From contig JANCIK010000005.1 of the NCBI GenBank assembly GCA_028532985.1, positions 1,618,501-1,682,500 of the forward strand: 64,000 nucleotides of DNA. The letters are read 5' to 3'. The notes below the pieces were generated by a model, which saw only the letters and a program-made list of their open reading frames with translations, did not search any database and was not told where the DNA came from. Position numbers and translations under genes: made by a program. This document shows positions 22,970 through 33,494 of this stretch, piece after piece (positions within the stretch are counted from its first letter, which is position 1; each line of letters begins with the position of its first letter). The stretch comes from Stropharia rugosoannulata. Its lineage: Eukaryota; Basidiomycota; Agaricomycetes; Agaricales; Strophariaceae.

Positions 22970-24525
22970 CTAGTTCTGCTTCTTTTGTATTTGAAGCAGC
23001 AGTGTGATGTCATCCCTAATTTCCTTCATTTCTTGTTGAACATTATCTCCTTTCAGGCTGATCTGTGATACAGAGTCCACAATGTAGCCAATACCCTTCC
23101 TGAGCTGAATTACAGAGTTGCAAATGGCTTGTATCTCTGTATGGGTGCAGATGTGGCTGTTTAATGAGATCTTGTATCCTATTGTGAGAACATTGCCCAA
23201 ATTTTTAGGAGTTGGGTAGATCTCTTTGCCATTGTCATAGAGCTTTGTTGTGATATTGTGGTCCCATGGACTGAGATTGTTGCCTATTGTCATAGAACCT
23301 GGTACTTTGAGACAGGATTTCTTGAACTTGACTTGGCAAGTCAAGCAGGGCCTAGTCAGATTGGCCAACATCTCCTTGGCATGCTTCTCTGATTTGATGT
23401 AGCATATGCTACCCCTTGAGATACAGGCATAGCATGGATTTGGGGTTTGGAATGCATTTGGGGGAGGAAATGCCTTGCCCCTTGGCTTTGCCTTCACCTT
23501 TGGCACGACTAATGCTTCCTTGGTGGTACCTTTTCCCTTCTTCATTGGCCCTTCCTTATTGAAATCTTTGTCTTCTGATTCATCTCCACTGCTCTCAGGA
23601 CATTTGTCACCACCCTTTGCTAATCCCTCTGATTTGTCATCTGAATTCTCAATTATCTCTGCCGATTTCTGAGCCTTGTTGCAATGAGGTCTTCCAGTCA
23701 CTACTGTCGAACCATCTTTTTGCTGGACTTCAACATTTCAGCTATCACTTCTGGCACATTTGTCGACCTTCTTGGAGTTTCAAAGATCTAAGTCCAACAC
23801 AACCTGACCATTCCCAGCACCGGACCACTGTTGAATCACTGTTTCCTAGTCATTCTTGTTGGTGAGTGTGTTGGCTTTTACACTAGTAACCAAAGGTGCA
23901 CATCCAGCTATTGACACCAGATTCATTTTCGCACGATTGGTCACTGTATTCTGCATATCTGATGTGTTGTCCTTAGAATCCCCTTTGGAAATCTGGGAGG
24001 CATGTTTGTCTTCTCTGTCAACAAGAAACATTGCAGCTGGTTGAGATCAATAACATAGAATAATGGAGAGTGGAATATTATCACATACCTAATTCATCTA
24101 GAGTCAGCACAAGACCATGTAATACATTATCCTTCTTTGCAATCATGACCTCAAGGCCTGCAGAAGCTGTACTAACAAACATGCTTTAGGTAATTTGTGA
24201 AATAAATTTCCCTGTGAGTTTCTCGTTGTAGTACAACTTGTTGATGTAATTCATTAATGATAGACAGTTGGACACAACAGAATCAGCTGCTTTTCATTGA
24301 CTGGCATTAAACTACAGACTAGTTGTGAGTAATAATCATCCTAATAATGAAGATTGACTTACTGCTGCAATGAACATTAGCCACCTTTGCTTTGTATATT
24401 TTTTCTCTCCTGCAGTCCATATGTCTGCAATTTGTGTGTGAACCCTTCTAATTGTGTCGAGAATTGGAATGTTGACATTACTCCTATTGGAGGACATAGT
24501 GAGAGAGTGAAATCACGTGTGCAAT
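22970..24525 (-). pseudogene. Spliced Cys-cluster protein of unknown function, several stops
   Basis: A likely start MSTFQFSTQLEGFTH lies near 24462. A first exon ends at a GTAAGT donor near 24360, a second (DSVVSNCLSLMNYINKLY to HGLVLTLDEL) ends at GTATGT near 24090, and a long third exon reads from about 24040 to 22970. In it, NPCYACISRGSICYI and RPCLTCQVKFKKSCLK form CxxC-x6-C and CxxC-x7-C, like a Zn2Cys6 cluster with a long linker. A helical tail (NVQQEMKEIRDDITLLLQ) follows. In-frame stops occur after LTNKND, LDLDL and ARSDS and in exons 1 and 2. Possibly a DNA-binding or gag-like accessory protein. Confidence 0.45.
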
Positions 24526-24690
24526 AGGATGAAGTGAGGACAATGAGTAAGAAGAATGTGGTGGTTTTGGAAGTGGCAATGTCTTTGCAACCAGTCTTAT
24601 TGATGGTGCGCAAACACGTGTAAATAAACACATGACAAGGTTCATAGCAATATCTTTCTAAGTCATAAATCCTTTGCTGACAGAAAAGAG

Positions 24691-25724
24691 CATCAGGAAA
24701 ACCACTTTTTTCCAAAAAGACTTTTTTAGACATCTATGTGTCTCTTGGGAAATTTAGTGTCTTTTTGAGACATCAATATGTCTTTTTTTATACTTTTAAA
24801 GGTCTCCTAGAGACTTTAGGGAAATATGTAATTCTTTCAATGTCTTTTTAGGTCTTTTAAAGTTTTTCAATTTTTCTAAGTATTTAAATGTATTGGTGTA
24901 ATTGTACACATCTTTTTATGTCTCTAAAAGATTTTAAAAATGTCTCATAAAGTGTATTAAAAAGCTACAAAAAGACTCAAAAAGACATTTAAAGACATTA
25001 AAACCTGGGGAAAAATTGACTTATAAATAGCTATTGTCAACTATTGCTTGTCAATCTAAATTGTATGTTTCATATATAATGCATCTGAACATGACTAAAT
25101 TCAATGACTTGTGATATAATAAATTAATGTAGTCTAGAGCATTACCATCATATTTGACCTGCAGTTAGATTATATACACAGACACATGGTGTAGGAAAAA
25201 GTATGCTGGTTTTAAGTTATATATGAAGCTGTTGGTTCAATTCCTGGCAAATGCAAATTATTTCCACCACATAAGTTTTCCTTCTTATTGTACCCAAGTT
25301 AATGTGATGGTTTATTTGCCATTGTATGTCTATGTAATGTGCTGACTAATATAATTACTTCATGACAAATCTTAAGTACATTTAAATATACCTAATTACC
25401 TACTTACAAATACAAATACACTTACAAATATAATCTAATCTATATAGTAGTGATTTGACCAAGATGAAGTGATGTTTTTGATGTTTTTATCATGCAAAAA
25501 TGTAACATTAAAAGACATTTAGAGACATCTAGAGAAATTATGGACATATAAAAAGACATTTAAGAGACCCCTAGAGACATAAAAAAGTCTTTTAAAGTTT
25601 GATACCTGGAGACTTTGCTTTAAAAGTCTCCTAGAGACCCAGGTCTCCTGGGGTCTTTTTGTGTCTTTTTTAAGTCTTTTTAAAAAATTAAAAGACTTTT
25701 TCTGAAAAAGTGTTTTTCCTGATG
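24691..25724. mobile_element. CATCAGG-family TIR element, copy D (longest)
   Basis: Both ends are intact: CATCAGGAAAACCACTTTTT on the left and, read inward from the right, CATCAGGAAAAACACTTTTT. It is in the opposite orientation to copy A and aligns over the full length. It carries the AAAAGAC/GTCTTTT arrays at both ends and the tRNA-like block in the middle. It is the best reference copy here. The flanks are AGAAAAGAG and AGGCACTAA; no clear target duplication. Confidence 0.8.
25183..25250 (+). other. tRNA-like sequence in TIR element D
   Basis: Reads ACATGGTGTAGGAAAAAGTA (A-box-like) and, about 45 bp on, GGTTCAATTCC (exact B-box core apart from A for G). The acceptor 3' strand is missing. 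Same block as at 1428-1496. Confidence 0.5.
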
Positions 25725-26689
25725 AGGCACTAATCTCAATGTGATTCAATACGAGCAAATAGTATTGCTTAATTTGTGTCTTTGTCGTAAAGTACATTTT
25801 TGCTTATTTTCCCACAAGGTGTGAGTGACTACAGTAAACTGCACACTAGAAGGTATTTTTGTAAAGGTCTAGGTATGCCATAAAAGGTCATAGCCCTATT
25901 TTCTGGCCTGTGGCAAGAAGGAGTAGCCATCGGAGAGTGTATAGATCATTGCTAAGCTAAACATTTGGGTAGATCATAGTCATATCTTGAACTTCTCCAT
26001 GGCTATGGCTATGCTATAAAAAATGCATACACTATAGTCATGTTTGCGCACTCCTAGGGCCAAGTCTACTAGTGGCATTACATGTTGGGCAACTGAAAAC
26101 AGACTATTGCCACAGGGTAAGCTGCATAACACTTGATGCAGCTTGCTCAGGTAAAAAGTTAGACATTGTTTAGGATTGGTGCACTATGTTAAAATCAATG
26201 TAATCATATGTTGTTAGTCAATGACATGTGGAGCTACATCACAATAGGAAGATCAAGCTGTCAGGAAAGAAAATATACATATATTTATGTTGTCGGCTTG
26301 TATGAGTCCTGCTAAGTCTGTATATTACTCTGGTAATATTAATTTGGTTAACATGTGCAGCTTTAGTGTTCATCATTAGCAAATAAGTTCATTTTGCTAA
26401 GCTGGGTTGTGGACAAGAGGGTTGTCAGAGAAAGATTGACATATGAACTGTGTCAGCAGCTGGTATATAACTTTATCTATCATGGTGGCTTGTAGCAGTC
26501 TATAAGCTTAGTATTAATTAATTTACAAATACATTAATGTTTGGTAATAAAATGGATGGATCTATACAAGTAGAACTACAACAAAATAATAATGTTGTTA
26601 CATACAAAGAAAAGATGACAAGATATTATAGTACATAATGGGATATACAAAAATTTTAACTTAGGCCATCTGCAAATGAACATTAATTA
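25725..26689. other. AT-rich stretch, no gene seen
   Basis: No coding remnant or repeat supported. Confidence 0.45.
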
Positions 26690-28010
26690 AATTTATACAC
26701 TGGTAGTCTAAGCAGAAAATACTTACCGCAAATGGGACAATATCTCTCATTTTTAGTTCTTTGAGCTAATTCCTGGACTTCACATTGTTAGGACCATGCT
26801 CAACATGGCCAGCATTGTCTGTATGCATCCACTAGTACTCTTTGAGGCTCTGGGTCTGCTTGTTGTACTTGTACCCGAAGGCTGTATAATGATTTTGGTT
26901 GACAGTACTGTGCCTTGAATGGAAGCAGCCTCGGGATCGATTTTGGGGCTGCTCATCAGAAGTGTGCAGGGACAGGTTTCTGGAGAAAGATCACGAAACA
27001 TTCAAATAAAAATACAGAGACACATACCTTATAACAACAACCCAATGCATCAGGCCCCATTTCCTCTCAATTCAGTCCTGGCTGTCTTTAATTGCCCTTG
27101 TGAAAATATTTTCGGCCTTCACATGCTTTTGATGCAATTGTTTGCTGCTTAAGACACCGACGGGGAGGTACAGGTCAAAGTTGGATTCTAAAACAAACAT
27201 TGTCATTAGAATCGCAGACCCAAAAAACCTAAGTAGTACTCACCACTGTGTTGCATGTCAGAGGCATTGACAAACTTGTGTAAGAGATGCTCAGCAGTGT
27301 TGTGCATGGTCAAATAGCTGTGTTTAGGGCTGCCCTGTGCCTCTGGTGGACATACAATGTCCGACAGACTTGTGAAATATCTGTTTGACCCTACTATCAC
27401 AGTGTACTGTAATACAAACATGTCCATCTTATTGTCCCCAGAATGCAGATGCCTAGTGTATAACTTTATATACAAATACTTATTTTATTTATGACAAGAT
27501 AGACAGATCTATGTATGTAGTAATACACCAAAATAGTATGTTACACCCAAAGCAAAAATGAGATAAAATCTAACTACAAATGTATATTACTTGGGAACAA
27601 TATCAAGCCATCTGCAAGTGAGTGATCAGTAACCTGTCTGACCCAACTTATGAACAGGAATGCTTATTGCAAAGGGGACAATATCCCTCATGTACACCTC
27701 CCGGAGCTAATTCTTTGACTTGACATTATTTGGGCCATGCTCCACATGGCCAGCATTGTCTATGTGTATCTACCAGTATTCCTGGAGGCTTCCAGATTCC
27801 TTGTTGTACTTGTATCCAAACACTGTATAATGATTTCTATTGATAGTGCTGCACCTTGCATGAAAGCAGCCTTGGGATTGATTCTGGGGCTTTCTGTCAG
27901 AGTTGTGCAGGCATGGATTTCTGGACAAAGATCAAGATACACCAAGAGAAAAATAAAGATACATACCTTATCAGAACCACCCAGTGAGTCAATCCCTATT
28001 CTACCTCGTT
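26690..28010 (-). repeat. Direct duplication of a coding-like cassette
   Basis: Two copies about 0.95 kb apart (roughly 26690-27030 and 27600-27990) share CATGGCCAGCATTGTCT, CTTGTTGTACTTGTA, CTGTATAATGATTT and a donor-like ACATACCTTAT. On the minus strand both translate to NHYT.FGYKYNK followed, after a stop, by HTDNAGHVEHGPNNVKS or a variant. Between them lies a minus frame (27206-27475) with VLQYTVIVGSNRYFTSL. This looks like a tandemly duplicated exon of an unknown gene decaying upstream of the KDZ relic's 3' end. Confidence 0.5.
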
Positions 28011-28392
28011 CATTTTAGCTTTGCCCTGAATGTATAGCCATTTTTGTACCTTTCTGCTGAGGCTCTTCCTATTAATGTCTGTTTCATTATATCTGCTTCA
28101 TCCAGTCATTTAGGGAATCTGTGTCAAGGCATCACTCTGAAAATACATATACCTAAAATACATTTTCCATACATTTATAGTCTACACAGGCCTTTGAAAA
28201 GACTGCCTCACCCACCCTTCCCAGCTCATTCCACACATCCATTTGTGTACTTGCATAAGTGGCAAAGCCTCTCCTATGCTCAACAGTGTTTGCAATTTCC
28301 AATTGGTTACACTTTGTGATGTTGTTGGTGTAATTCTGTCACTGTCACCAAAGTTTTGCCATATACACATAGTAATGTACAGTCTAGTCCAT
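28011..28392. other. No gene seen
   Basis: Spacer between the duplicated cassette and the 3' end of the KDZ relic. No supported feature. Confidence 0.4.
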
Positions 28393-30600
28393 TTATTTTT
28401 CACAGAGTAGACATTCTTCATTCCATCTCATCTTCTGAGCACAAGCATGTAACCAGTGAATACAATTGAAGTCTATTTTGCATGCATTATGAAGAGTTGA
28501 ATGAGGTGCTGTTGACTGAGTTTCCTGCTCCATTGGTACATGATTTGTGCTCCATAGCCAACTTAATCTTGCCATGCTACCACCCCTGGCATTGGGTTCT
28601 GTTACTGCTGATGATGTGGTAATATCTGCCTGACTCAGTGGTGGATACTTGTTGTTTATTTCCCATTTGGAATCCAATTCATTGACCAATGAGCACAAAT
28701 TGTTTCGATTGTTGTTATACTGCTGACGAAAAAGAGTGATCACTTGAGTACTAAGAGTACCAATGCAAGTCTGGGCTCTAGTTTTCTGTGTACCTTCTTT
28801 ATGCTGTAAATCATATTTATACAACCAAGATTGTTGAATTATAGCCCCTCTAATCAATTCTAGCAGATTGTCTGCATGTGCCATTTGAATTTGTAGTTCT
28901 TTTGACCTCAACCATTGGAACAGTCTTTGGTCTTTGGCCAATGCTCCAGCAGCCAGAAGTACAGACTCTGTGATAGCCAAAGGAAAACACATGTGTTGAT
29001 GCTCAGGGTTTCCAAAAGCAATGTTGGTGTTTGCTTCCTCTGCTTCTTCATCTGTTTGTTGTGTATCAAGGATTGGGTAATTACATTCTCTGATGTATAC
29101 ATTGACAATATCAACTCCCAAGGCATCTGCTGCACCATGTGTAAATTTATCAATGCTTTTTTGCAAAGTCTGCTGTTAGCATATGAGCTCTTGCCTTTGA
29201 GTGACTGTAGGCAGTTCTGGATACTGTTATGCAAATACATGCAAATTGTGTTGGCTCTCCTCGGTCAAGATTCCTTGGGATATCCAACTCACTCTTCCAG
29301 AAGTGCTGCCTTGCATTAATTCTTCATTGGATAGTTGCACTTTAATTTCACACATAGTCGGAGCTTTTACAACTGTTGGCTGGTATATATCCATGACCTC
29401 TGGCTTTTCATCCTGCTGGCTCTCTGTGTCTTCAATCTGGGACTGCCAAAGCTCTAGCTGTTCTGCTGTTGTGGCTGCTTGTACCCCATTGTAATACAAA
29501 ATAGCATCTTTGTCTTCTTTAACAGCCCTGACATACTTGTGGACAATGGCTGTTGCTACATGATTTGATTAAAAAAAATGCACACAACAGGTCGGAAAAC
29601 TTATGTATATTAATGGTCTTTTTCCAATTTGAATCACCCATTTGGTCATCTAGGACCTCAGCCCTATAAATGGTAGTTGCAGTGTGCATGCTTCTGGAGG
29701 TCCTGTTAAGAAGGCTCCAGAGTGTCTCCAGAACCTCACCATCAACTATGCCTGCTCCAGTGATATAGGTCGACACCTATTGATATAGGCATTCACTTTT
29801 ATGACTGTGTATGTGCCAGAGTCTGACGGTGCATATACAGCAGAGCCTGTGTGGCCAAGTGAGCCCTTTCATTTGAGAGAACCATTTGCACATATTTTTT
29901 GTAAAACTGACACATAATGTTGTAGATAAGCATTACAGTCTGTGTCTTGTTCATGTTGGTGTGCTTTAAGGTTTCTGATATACTGTAATCCATACACATT
30001 TACTGCTCACTGAGTTCAAAATCCACAAGACTTCCAGGACAAAAGCAGCCATGTCATGCACATGCCTGAGCACCAATACCACAGACATGTCTACTTGAAA
30101 CCACCTTCTCGCTGTCAAGTTGAGCATGATGTGTGTGACATGTTGGCAGCTCCTTGAATTGTTTGCTATAGGTTTTAGCATCTTTCAGATGTTCCTGATA
30201 TGGACTGTCGGCAGTCATAAATGCATCACTGTCGGTGAGGTTTACATCATTATGTGGGTTCACTTGATTGAGATGGTTGGCTTTAAAATTGCCATCTACA
30301 CAGAACTTCCTGATGTATAGAAATCTGTTCTTGTCCTCTTGCCAATTTGTTGGCAGGTTGATCCCCGGCTGTGGGCATGTTGGACAAAAAAGGACCAGAA
30401 TATCCCCAAAGAATGATGGCATGGCCTTTGCAGAATGAATAGCATCAGAGTGTGCTGATAGGTCTGCTGAGCAGGCAGTCGTATTTGTCTCTTTGCTAAT
30501 GTCATTCAAAGGCCTGTCAGTATCCCTATCGCCAGTATCAGCAACTAAAGCTTCAGTATCTTCATCAGGGACAGATTCATCCAATAAACGATAAACACAG
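28393..30600 (-). pseudogene. KDZ (Kyakuja-Dileera-Zisupton) transposase relic, N-terminus lost
   Basis: From the right, the minus strand reads GDILVLFCPTCPQPGINLP, CVDGNFKANHLNQ and DAFMTADSPYQEHLK, then IGAQACA, stop, HGCFCPGSLVDF. CMDYSISETL and VMLIYNIMCQFYKKY follow, then GAGIVDGEVLETLWSLLN with EVLDDQMGDSNWKK, and a C-terminal 250-codon frame ending RWNEECLLCEK. The order DGNF..DHL, ACARHGCF, MDYS, YD..CQ and GEILETLW is that of KDZ transposases. Stops (30054-30056 TGA, 30000-30002 TAA) and frame changes show it is dead. The 5' part, where a Cys-cluster domain usually lies, was removed by the LTR at 30601, whose sequence supplies the apparent start of the upstream frame. Confidence 0.8.
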
Positions 30601-31776
30601 TGACAGGGCTGCTTTTTAGCTACAGACATAAATTGTCAGAAGTTCCATTAAGGGAATAGCTGCATGCAGGAAAACACAAGAGGGACTAGAGTTGAGCCTG
30701 CCTCATAGTCTATAGCTATCAGTGCATGAGCATCATGACTATAAGCGCCTGTGCGCACCATATCGCGAGAGGGATTGGTCAGTGAACTGTACAGTTGAAA
30801 GTGCATAGTTTGGCCATCTGTGCAAGCAATCAGGAAAGCATAGAACGGTTAAACACCAGCGAAGTGCGGTGTGAGTACAGCTGAGCAAGTACCAAGGGTG
30901 GTGTGAAGGGCTGTGCATGCATTGCAAAGGCAGAATTTGCCTAGGTCCACACATCATGTGACCGTGGCAGCGTGCATCAAAAGACGCGCAAAAGCCCAAG
31001 GGAATGAACGACGTGCACGCAGTGAATGCCGAGGGACAAGGACACTCAAAAGGGAGCCCAGATGCGATGCGCAGACCTTTGGCTGCGCATTGCTAGTATT
31101 TACTTTACCTTATTATTAGTACACATGCGTGCATCGCATATAAACCTGTATTCTGGTCTATAGTAATTTAAGCAATTGTCTACCCACTAGATCTGTGTGC
31201 TGGGTTCTGTCCCAGGCCGTCAGCGGGCTGTGTTTAGCTTTTGTTAGGGTTTTAACTGTGAAGTGTTTGTGAATCATAGGAGTTTTGGATAGCTTCTGGC
31301 CACCGGGTCATTTGGAGAGCTCAGTGAGGAGTCAGTACAACCGTGTACGGAAACTCACACTGTAGTGTTTAGACTGTGAGACTGCACCACCAGGTGAAAG
31401 ACTTTGGAGAGTCCGTGCATCACACGAGGTCACCGGACCCGGAAGTGCATGCAGCAAAGCTGTTTGCTAAAACAACTTATTTCATCAATCATTTTGCCTA
31501 GCACACGCCACTAGCAACCGGATCCTATCCAAGATTTACTAGAATTAAACCCCTCCTTACAAACAAACTTGCAGGCACTACTTGCTATTACAAAGACTAG
31601 AGGACACAAGGTGCGCACATTGCACTCCCAGAACGGGAACCAGAGTAGACCATAGATTATACTAGCCGTTTAGTTGAGGGCATTCGCTCGATCTAAGGGA
31701 TAGGATCTTGCTCTGCTGGGTGTGTGTGTGTGTTGTGTTTTGCGATTTTGAGTCTAGCTATGCAGTAGACCTCTCA
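30601..31776 (+). repeat. Left (5') LTR, 1176 bp
   Basis: Starts TGACAGGGCTGC and ends GTAGACCTCTCA. A TATA-like GCATATAAAC lies at 31137-31146, suggesting transcription starts near 31170. A GT microsatellite lies close to the 3' end. It contains a 34-bp stretch (around CCCCTCCTTACAAACAAA) absent from the right LTR. Confidence 0.85.
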
Positions 31777-31778
31777 TC

Positions 31779-31797
31779 TGGAGCCCACCATGAGGGG
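31779..31797 (+). promoter_or_regulatory. Putative primer binding site
   Basis: TGGAGCCCACCATGAGGGG begins two bases after the LTR. The leading TGG would pair with the CCA end of a tRNA. The particular tRNA is not identified. Confidence 0.5.
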
Positions 31798-31832
31798 AAG
31801 GTTCAGAAATCTCACTTAGTGTTTCAGGAACT

Positions 31833-33494
31833 ATGGCTTGTGCCTATTACAATAAATTTCAAAAATTTCAAATAAAACAGGGTCAGTCGAGTAACAAGCA
31901 AGGCAAATTTCCTGTGCCTTCATTGCTCGCCAAGCCAGAAGAAACCAGACCATCTTTTGGAACGGTGCCTTCATGTGAGAGAACCACGAGGAGCAAGAAA
32001 GACACTGAACTGGTAGAGCCATTGGTAATTACACCAATGCGAGATAGAAAAGCAAAGAAAAGAGCAAGGGAGGAAGTGCAGTTGCAGATTGAGACTCAGG
32101 GATTAGCACAGCACATCCCAGGTGCACTCACTGAAAGCAACTCGGAGTTAAGAGTAGGGACTAGTGGTTTTTGGGGACCACCATCTGGCATCGAAACAGA
32201 AGACCAATTTGTGGACGGTGATATTACACTCAAAACCGCACCATTCGGTACTTCTGATAGCCATGATAAACCCAAGAACCCGGAGGGTGCAAATAAGAAG
32301 TTACCAATCAGGAATATACTCAGAGCCTCGGTTGAGGATGCAAGTGACAAAGAGGAGGATGAGCTGCAAGAAGTAGTGAAGGAGCAAGATGTGTGCAGCA
32401 CACCAGTAAAGAAGAAAGTAGTGTTCGAGGTTCCTGCAAAGGCTGGGCCTAGTGCACGACCAGCAGCAGTGCCATATGTAATGGTACCTCTGCTATGCAT
32501 TCCGGAGAAAGTAAAACCTAAGGTTAGGGAAGAACCCATACCTGTAGTAGAGAAGAGGAAACCTGCTTATAAGCTGCATGCACCTATCGAAGATGAAGTG
32601 CAGGCTGATGCAGTCCTCAAACACTTAGAAAATCAGAAAATTGAGATCACACAGGGCCAGTTGTTAGGCATATCAACTGCAGGTTTCAGAAGAAAGTTCA
32701 TTGAGTGCATAGTACCAAGAAAGGTACCATTGGATCTAAATATGATGCACGTACTACAACTAGACTACAATGAGGAAGAGCGTGAAGTAGATGAAGCTAT
32801 TGCGCAGTTAGCAGAAGAAGAAGAGGAAGAGGAGTTTATGCAGATGGATGAGCTACCAGTGGCCACTTTCCTTACTTGCGCAGATGAGCACAGCGGACTG
32901 CAACCAGGTACCATTATCATGGAAGACCCATATGAGCAGTACGTCTCAACTCTGCAGCCGGGCGAAAGGCCTAAGGGACTTATTGTGGCGCACGAATCGC
33001 ACCATCTAAAGGCGGTATTTCCGCTCATTAACGGCAAGGGACACGCGGAGACGTTGCTCGACAGTGGGTTGCAGATTGTGTCAATGGCACAGGACACCGC
33101 TGAGCGCTTAGGACTTAGTTGGGACCCGGACTTCACTATACGGATGCAGAGCGCGAATAAGCAGGTGGAATCCACCAAGGGTCTAGCATGCAACATACCA
33201 TTTGTGTTTAACAGACTAACGGTGTACTTACAAGTGCATGTCATCAGTGCAGCAGCTTACGAAGTGCTCTTGGGTAGGCCATTCAAGATCCTCACAGAGA
33301 GCAATGTGAAGACACGTGGCAATGGAACGGTTGAGCTTATGCTCACCAATCCCAACACACAGCACAAATTGGTAGTACCCACCTATAACCGAGGGTGCGG
33401 TCCCAAGATTGTGCAGCGCGAACTGAAATTGCAGGACCCTGGCACAATGGAAAACCCTAACGCAGATCAGGATTTTCAATCCTCGATGATTTGA
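31833..33494 (+). CDS. Gag-like and aspartic protease polyprotein of the old Gypsy element
   Basis: A 553-codon frame starting MACAYYNKFQKFQ, 57 bp after the LTR. The first 350 residues are hydrophilic with acidic runs (QLAEEEEEEEF) and no CCHC knuckle. Around residue 410 TLLDSGLQIVSMAQDTAERL is the retroviral-type protease motif, DSG followed by Leu where Ser or Ala is usual, then VLLGRPF near residue 480. It ends in SSMI and a stop where the next frame begins one base back, so a -1 frame change links protease to RT. The Leu after DSG may be a disabling change. Confidence 0.75.
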   Translation: MACAYYNKFQKFQIKQGQSSNKQGKFPVPSLLAKPEETRPSFGTVPSCERTTRSKKDTELVEPLVITPMRDRKAKKRAREEVQLQIETQGLAQHIPGALTESNSELRVGTSGFWGPPSGIETEDQFVDGDITLKTAPFGTSDSHDKPKNPEGANKKLPIRNILRASVEDASDKEEDELQEVVKEQDVCSTPVKKKVVFEVPAKAGPSARPAAVPYVMVPLLCIPEKVKPKVREEPIPVVEKRKPAYKLHAPIEDEVQADAVLKHLENQKIEITQGQLLGISTAGFRRKFIECIVPRKVPLDLNMMHVLQLDYNEEEREVDEAIAQLAEEEEEEEFMQMDELPVATFLTCADEHSGLQPGTIIMEDPYEQYVSTLQPGERPKGLIVAHESHHLKAVFPLINGKGHAETLLDSGLQIVSMAQDTAERLGLSWDPDFTIRMQSANKQVESTKGLACNIPFVFNRLTVYLQVHVISAAAYEVLLGRPFKILTESNVKTRGNGTVELMLTNPNTQHKLVVPTYNRGCGPKIVQRELKLQDPGTMENPNADQDFQSSMI

